Of a DNA stretch of 64,000 nt, positions 61,066 through 64,000 are shown piece by piece. Made by a program: the position numbers and the translations under genes. This stretch comes from Phorcus lineatus (lineage: Eukaryota; Mollusca; Gastropoda; Trochida; Trochidae). A model generated the notes under the pieces. The model was not told the origin of the DNA. It searched no databases and was given only the letters and a program-made list of their open reading frames with translations. The stretch lies in assembly GCA_921293015.1 (NCBI GenBank), contig OV121092.1, positions 44,353,064 through 44,417,063 of the forward strand, given 5' to 3'. The first letter of the stretch is position 1; each line of letters opens with the position of its first letter.

Positions 61066-61383
61066 ATTTATGAAACTTATTTACAGCAGACACAAATGTA
61101 AATATAGATTGGTAGTATTAATCAGGACTTTTAACTTATATACATGTAAAATGAATGTCCTGACATTCACATGGATCTTTTTCATTTATCATTGAAAGCT
61201 TAAGAATAGCACAATTTGGAAATTTTGGAGACAAAGCTGCGAGTTAGGTAGGCGATATGAACTTAATTGAGGACATATGGTAATTTGGCTCTTATTCAAA
61301 GAATAAAAAAGTCCTAAATATACTCTGTGTCACTTTAAATCTAAAGTAGGAATTTTGTGGAGATTTTATTGCGAAAATTTTGA

Positions 61384-61620
61384 ATTTCTTGAAATATACT
61401 TAAGTCACGTTCAAATGTTAAAAACATTGATTGCAAAGTAATTTTTCATGTTGCGAACTGCAATTTATAAACTGAATCAGAGTTATTCTTCAGGATATTT
61501 GTGTTTCTTGAAATACTTGAGTCACGTTCAAATCATAAAACCTTGATTGCGATGTAACTTTTCATATCCTGATATGCAATTTATTAAATCAATAAGAGTT
61601 ATTCTTCAGTATTTTTGTGT
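61384..61620. repeat. About 118-bp tandem duplication
   Basis: Two copies (61384-61503, 61504-61620) share TTCTTGAAAT, GAGTCACGTTCAAAT or AAGTCACGTTCAAAT, TTGATTGC and GAGTTATTCTTCAG, with moderate divergence. Confidence 0.85.
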
Positions 61621-62306
61621 GAATCTACATTGCATTGAGAATTTTGGTAGGGATTTTTTCAATGTCAATCTCAGTGCACATGAAGAAAAAAGATCCAAAA
61701 AAGAAGAGCCCAAGGAATTTATTGAAGAAAGATATAAATATTTTTTCGTGGGATTTGATTAACGTTTAGCCCATGGATGTAATATATATCATTCCTCGCA
61801 GGACATGTACAATTGACTTGCAGTTATAAGAATGTGTTTTTCTTAAAAGCCAGAAGGCATACTAATATTTCTTACAGATTTCTTATGTTCAGGACGACAG
61901 TTTTATTTTGCCTTTGAACACTGAAACATTTCTAAGTGGCCAGAGAGGATCCCCTCAGAACCACCTGAATCAGAATGCACAACTTTTTCCAGAAATGTTT
62001 TTGAAAAATCAGAAGCAAATCAATATTTTAAACCGCACTATTTCAGTGGTATGAATATTGAAATAATTACAAGTCATACCACAACTTTATTTAATGTAGT
62101 TCTACACGCAGTTAGGTTTGGGTGCAATGCTACACTGAATTCCAGCGCTAGTTCCAGTCATTGTTCTCAGGTTTCACCGCAATGCATAGCCACCATGTTG
62201 TTGCAGGCTCTCTCGCTGAAATAATACTAGCAGCCGCGATATAAGTGAAATAATCTTGAAAGCGCCTTTAAATTCCAAGTCACCTCACCTCATTTGATTT
62301 GGGAAT

Positions 62307-62487
62307 GATTAAGCTCAGTATATTCAACATACATTTTGTAGGTCTGGACTTGAATTGCCCATATGGTATGATAAGCTCAGTAAATTCAACATACATTTTG
62401 TAGGTCTGGTCTTGAATTGCCCATATGGCATGATAAGCTCAGTAAATTCTACATACATTTTGTAGGTCTGGTCTTGAAATGCCCATG
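62307..62487 (+). repeat. 62-bp tandem repeat, 3 copies
   Basis: AAGCTCAGTAAATTCAACAT plus ACATTTTGTAGGTCTGG and TTGAATTGCCCATATGG repeat at exactly 62-bp steps (62311, 62373, 62435). The last copy is partial. Confidence 0.9.
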
Positions 62488-63044
62488 AGACCTTGCAACT
62501 AAATTATCTGTAGAGCTGTTGTCTACGCAGCCAAGTCTGGTGTTCAAATCCGTGAATCACCTGGCTGCTCTGTCTTTCTCTCTGATAGGCATTCTAGAAG
62601 TTTTGTTGATGAAGAATGATAAAGGCAATTATTTCTAATGTTTCATGAAGATGCTGTAACACAGACAGCTTTTTTCATTTAATGAAACATTTAGTGTCAC
62701 TCACTTGATACACCTTGGTATTTGTGAAGTTATCAAATCACAGTTTCATTTAGACAACATATAAACACTAAAAGATATCACCGTAAGTAATTAAAGTAAG
62801 ATGAAATTGTACACAGTAAGATAGTGCAGAAGAGAACCAGTCTTCTCAGCTACCATGGATCCAAGTATGATTGAAATATCTAGAAGCAAATCATTGCTAG
62901 ACAAAAGACAGATAAATGATTGCCAAATTTATTTGACTTCCAGTTGATATAGTTCTGAAAAAGGTTTAAGATTTGTTTTAGAGGAAAGATGCTTACAACA
63001 GCCGTTGGCTTCATGAAAATAATTTCTTAACCTATTCATTATAA

Positions 63045-63182
63045 AATTCTTCAAAGGCATTTAGAAGTTAGTGTAATAATACTAGACAAATTCTTATGGA
63101 TAACAACTTCTTTATTTGATATCTCACGACGTTTCTGGGCTCTTTCTTGCCCCTTCTTCAGGTGAATGAATAATGTCTAGTA
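63045..63182 (-). mobile_element. Short retroelement relic with hammerhead motif, flanked by 13-bp direct repeats
   Basis: A 138-bp segment lies between two copies of CTATTCATTATAA (63032-63044 and 63183-63195), a likely target-site duplication. On the minus strand it reads through a hammerhead-type core, then AAATAAAGAAGTTGTTATCC, a tail known to me from dispersed invertebrate repeats of the Penelope-like/retrozyme kind. ACTAGAC and GTCTAGT words lie near its two ends. It has no coding capacity. The class assignment is inferred from the ribozyme motif. Confidence 0.5.
63123..63166 (-). ncRNA. Hammerhead-ribozyme-like motif
   Basis: In minus-strand order: TTCAC (stem I), CTGAAGA (core, CUGANGA form), a stem II with GGGC paired to GCCC across an A-rich loop, GAAA core, a minimal stem III, the cleavage triplet GTC, then GTGAG pairing with TTCAC (one wobble). 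All conserved core positions are present, with A in place of the usual U at the tolerant N7 position. The stem II base has an A-A mismatch. The very short stem III resembles the minimal hammerheads described from Penelope-like elements. Confidence 0.55.
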
Positions 63183-64000
63183 CTATTCATTATAATATAT
63201 GAAAGAATTTCTTTTTACCAAATCCGATCTTAAGATGGTCGCTTGTGGTGTTTGTTAAACTTTTGTTTTGTCATTTCATGCCTCACACCTTTTTTAACAA
63301 TTCCATTTTCTTTAATCAAACTACTTTCCAAACATGTTCTTAGATTAAAGATTAAAGGGGTCAGTTGAGATGCTTATTTTGATGCCAATAATGTGATCAT
63401 GTTTTTTTGTGAAAATTCTTTAAATCAAATTGGCTTGTATTTTACCTAAAGATTTGTTGTTTATTCAAAATACTTGATAGACCTTTACTGAACTGTGATG
63501 CACAGCTGCATGAACTTGACAGATCTATAGTAAATGAAAAAATTGTGTTTTGTCAAGATGAGCCTGACATATAGACGGATAATTGATTCAGCTATAGCAT
63601 ATACATTAAAGCAGGTGAATAAATGAAATGCCAAAAAATAAGGTTTTGAAAGATAAGTGATTAAAATATAAAAAATGGTGATAAATACAGTACATCTGAT
63701 ATGTTCATAAAATAATTGACATTTAATGAAATATATATGAAACCAGACACGTCTCTTTTCTCTTATCTATCTCACAGCACAGAGTTTTTTATTCACATTA
63801 ATTATGTTGAAAAGATATGCAAGTAATTTGTCAATGTTTTTTATAAAGAGAAAATTTATAGGAAAAGCTTTCAGACAGATTTAGCTTGTTTCATCAAGCA
63901 TAGAGTCGATAAAATATGTTTGAATGTCAAACTCAAAATTTATGTGTCTTGTTTATTATAGTAACAAATGCAAAAATAGTTTTACTAGAGTACTGTCATT

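Larger units (their letters stand above)
55369..64000 (+). other. MLH1 intron 7 (incomplete)
   Basis: More than 8.6 kb without the next MLH1 exon. Holds a short TTTGTGCCAGTTT tandem repeat (55625-55745), the 445-bp MITE, the 26-bp minisatellite, family A copy 3, two small tandem repeats and the hammerhead-bearing relic. Degenerate GACAGAT..TTGT blocks at about 57980, 58105 and 58296 hint at an old tandem repeat. Confidence 0.6.

Noticed and set aside
62505-62560. GTTCAAATCC B-box-like word as a tRNA or SINE
   Set aside because: No convincing A box and no tRNA fold; the surrounding hairpin does not fit a T-arm.

Overview
The window is AT-rich animal nuclear DNA. It has long intergenic stretches, long introns with GT..AG splice sites, many tandem repeats and many short palindromic or terminal-inverted-repeat elements. 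The repeat style (CCATGGAAAC arrays, GGGCCTAGATTTTCGAAGC hairpin elements, hammerhead-bearing retroelement relics) suggests a lophotrochozoan, most likely a mollusc. That placement is an inference from memory and not a database match.

Only one protein-coding gene is recognised with confidence: the 5' part of the DNA mismatch-repair gene MLH1 on the + strand. Seven coding exons between 47901 and 55368 encode residues 1-227 (683 coding nt), covering most of the GHKL ATPase domain. Exon lengths match human exons 2, 3+4 (fused), 5, 6, 7 and 8 exactly, and exon 1 is 6 nt longer. The next exon is not seen before the window ends, so the last intron exceeds 8.6 kb. A promoter-like cluster (YY1/E2F/AP-1-type words) near 46300, a donor at 46407 and an acceptor at 47894-47895 suggest a non-coding first exon.

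Regions: 1-6.8 kb is unremarkable apart from a 183-bp tandem pair. 6.8-7.2 kb holds GA-rich and palindromic minisatellites. 8.14-9.59 kb is a 16-bp minisatellite with a 295-bp higher-order repeat. 10.9-13.6 kb holds hairpin elements and paired CRE words. 17-17.7 kb holds diverged copies of the array found again in MLH1 intron 6. 19.7-26.2 kb has an NRF1-type word, a G-quadruplex-prone C tract, a near-consensus CTCF core, MITE pieces and a foldback element. 27.7-28.1 kb is polypurine. 30.1-30.8 kb is a TCA array. 42.2-43.5 kb is a near-identical 654-bp tandem dimer, each unit opening with a 171-bp palindrome and the pair flanked by a direct repeat of about 11 bp. 44-45.6 kb holds a Pol III-like relic, a small repeat and an 84-nt hairpin. 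MLH1 introns hold further repeat families, a 445-bp MITE, a 26-bp minisatellite and a small insertion with a hammerhead-ribozyme core on the minus strand.

Nearly all other open frames are short, lack homology recognisable by eye, or lie in repeats. They are treated as chance frames. All repeat-family claims rest on copies compared by eye inside this window.
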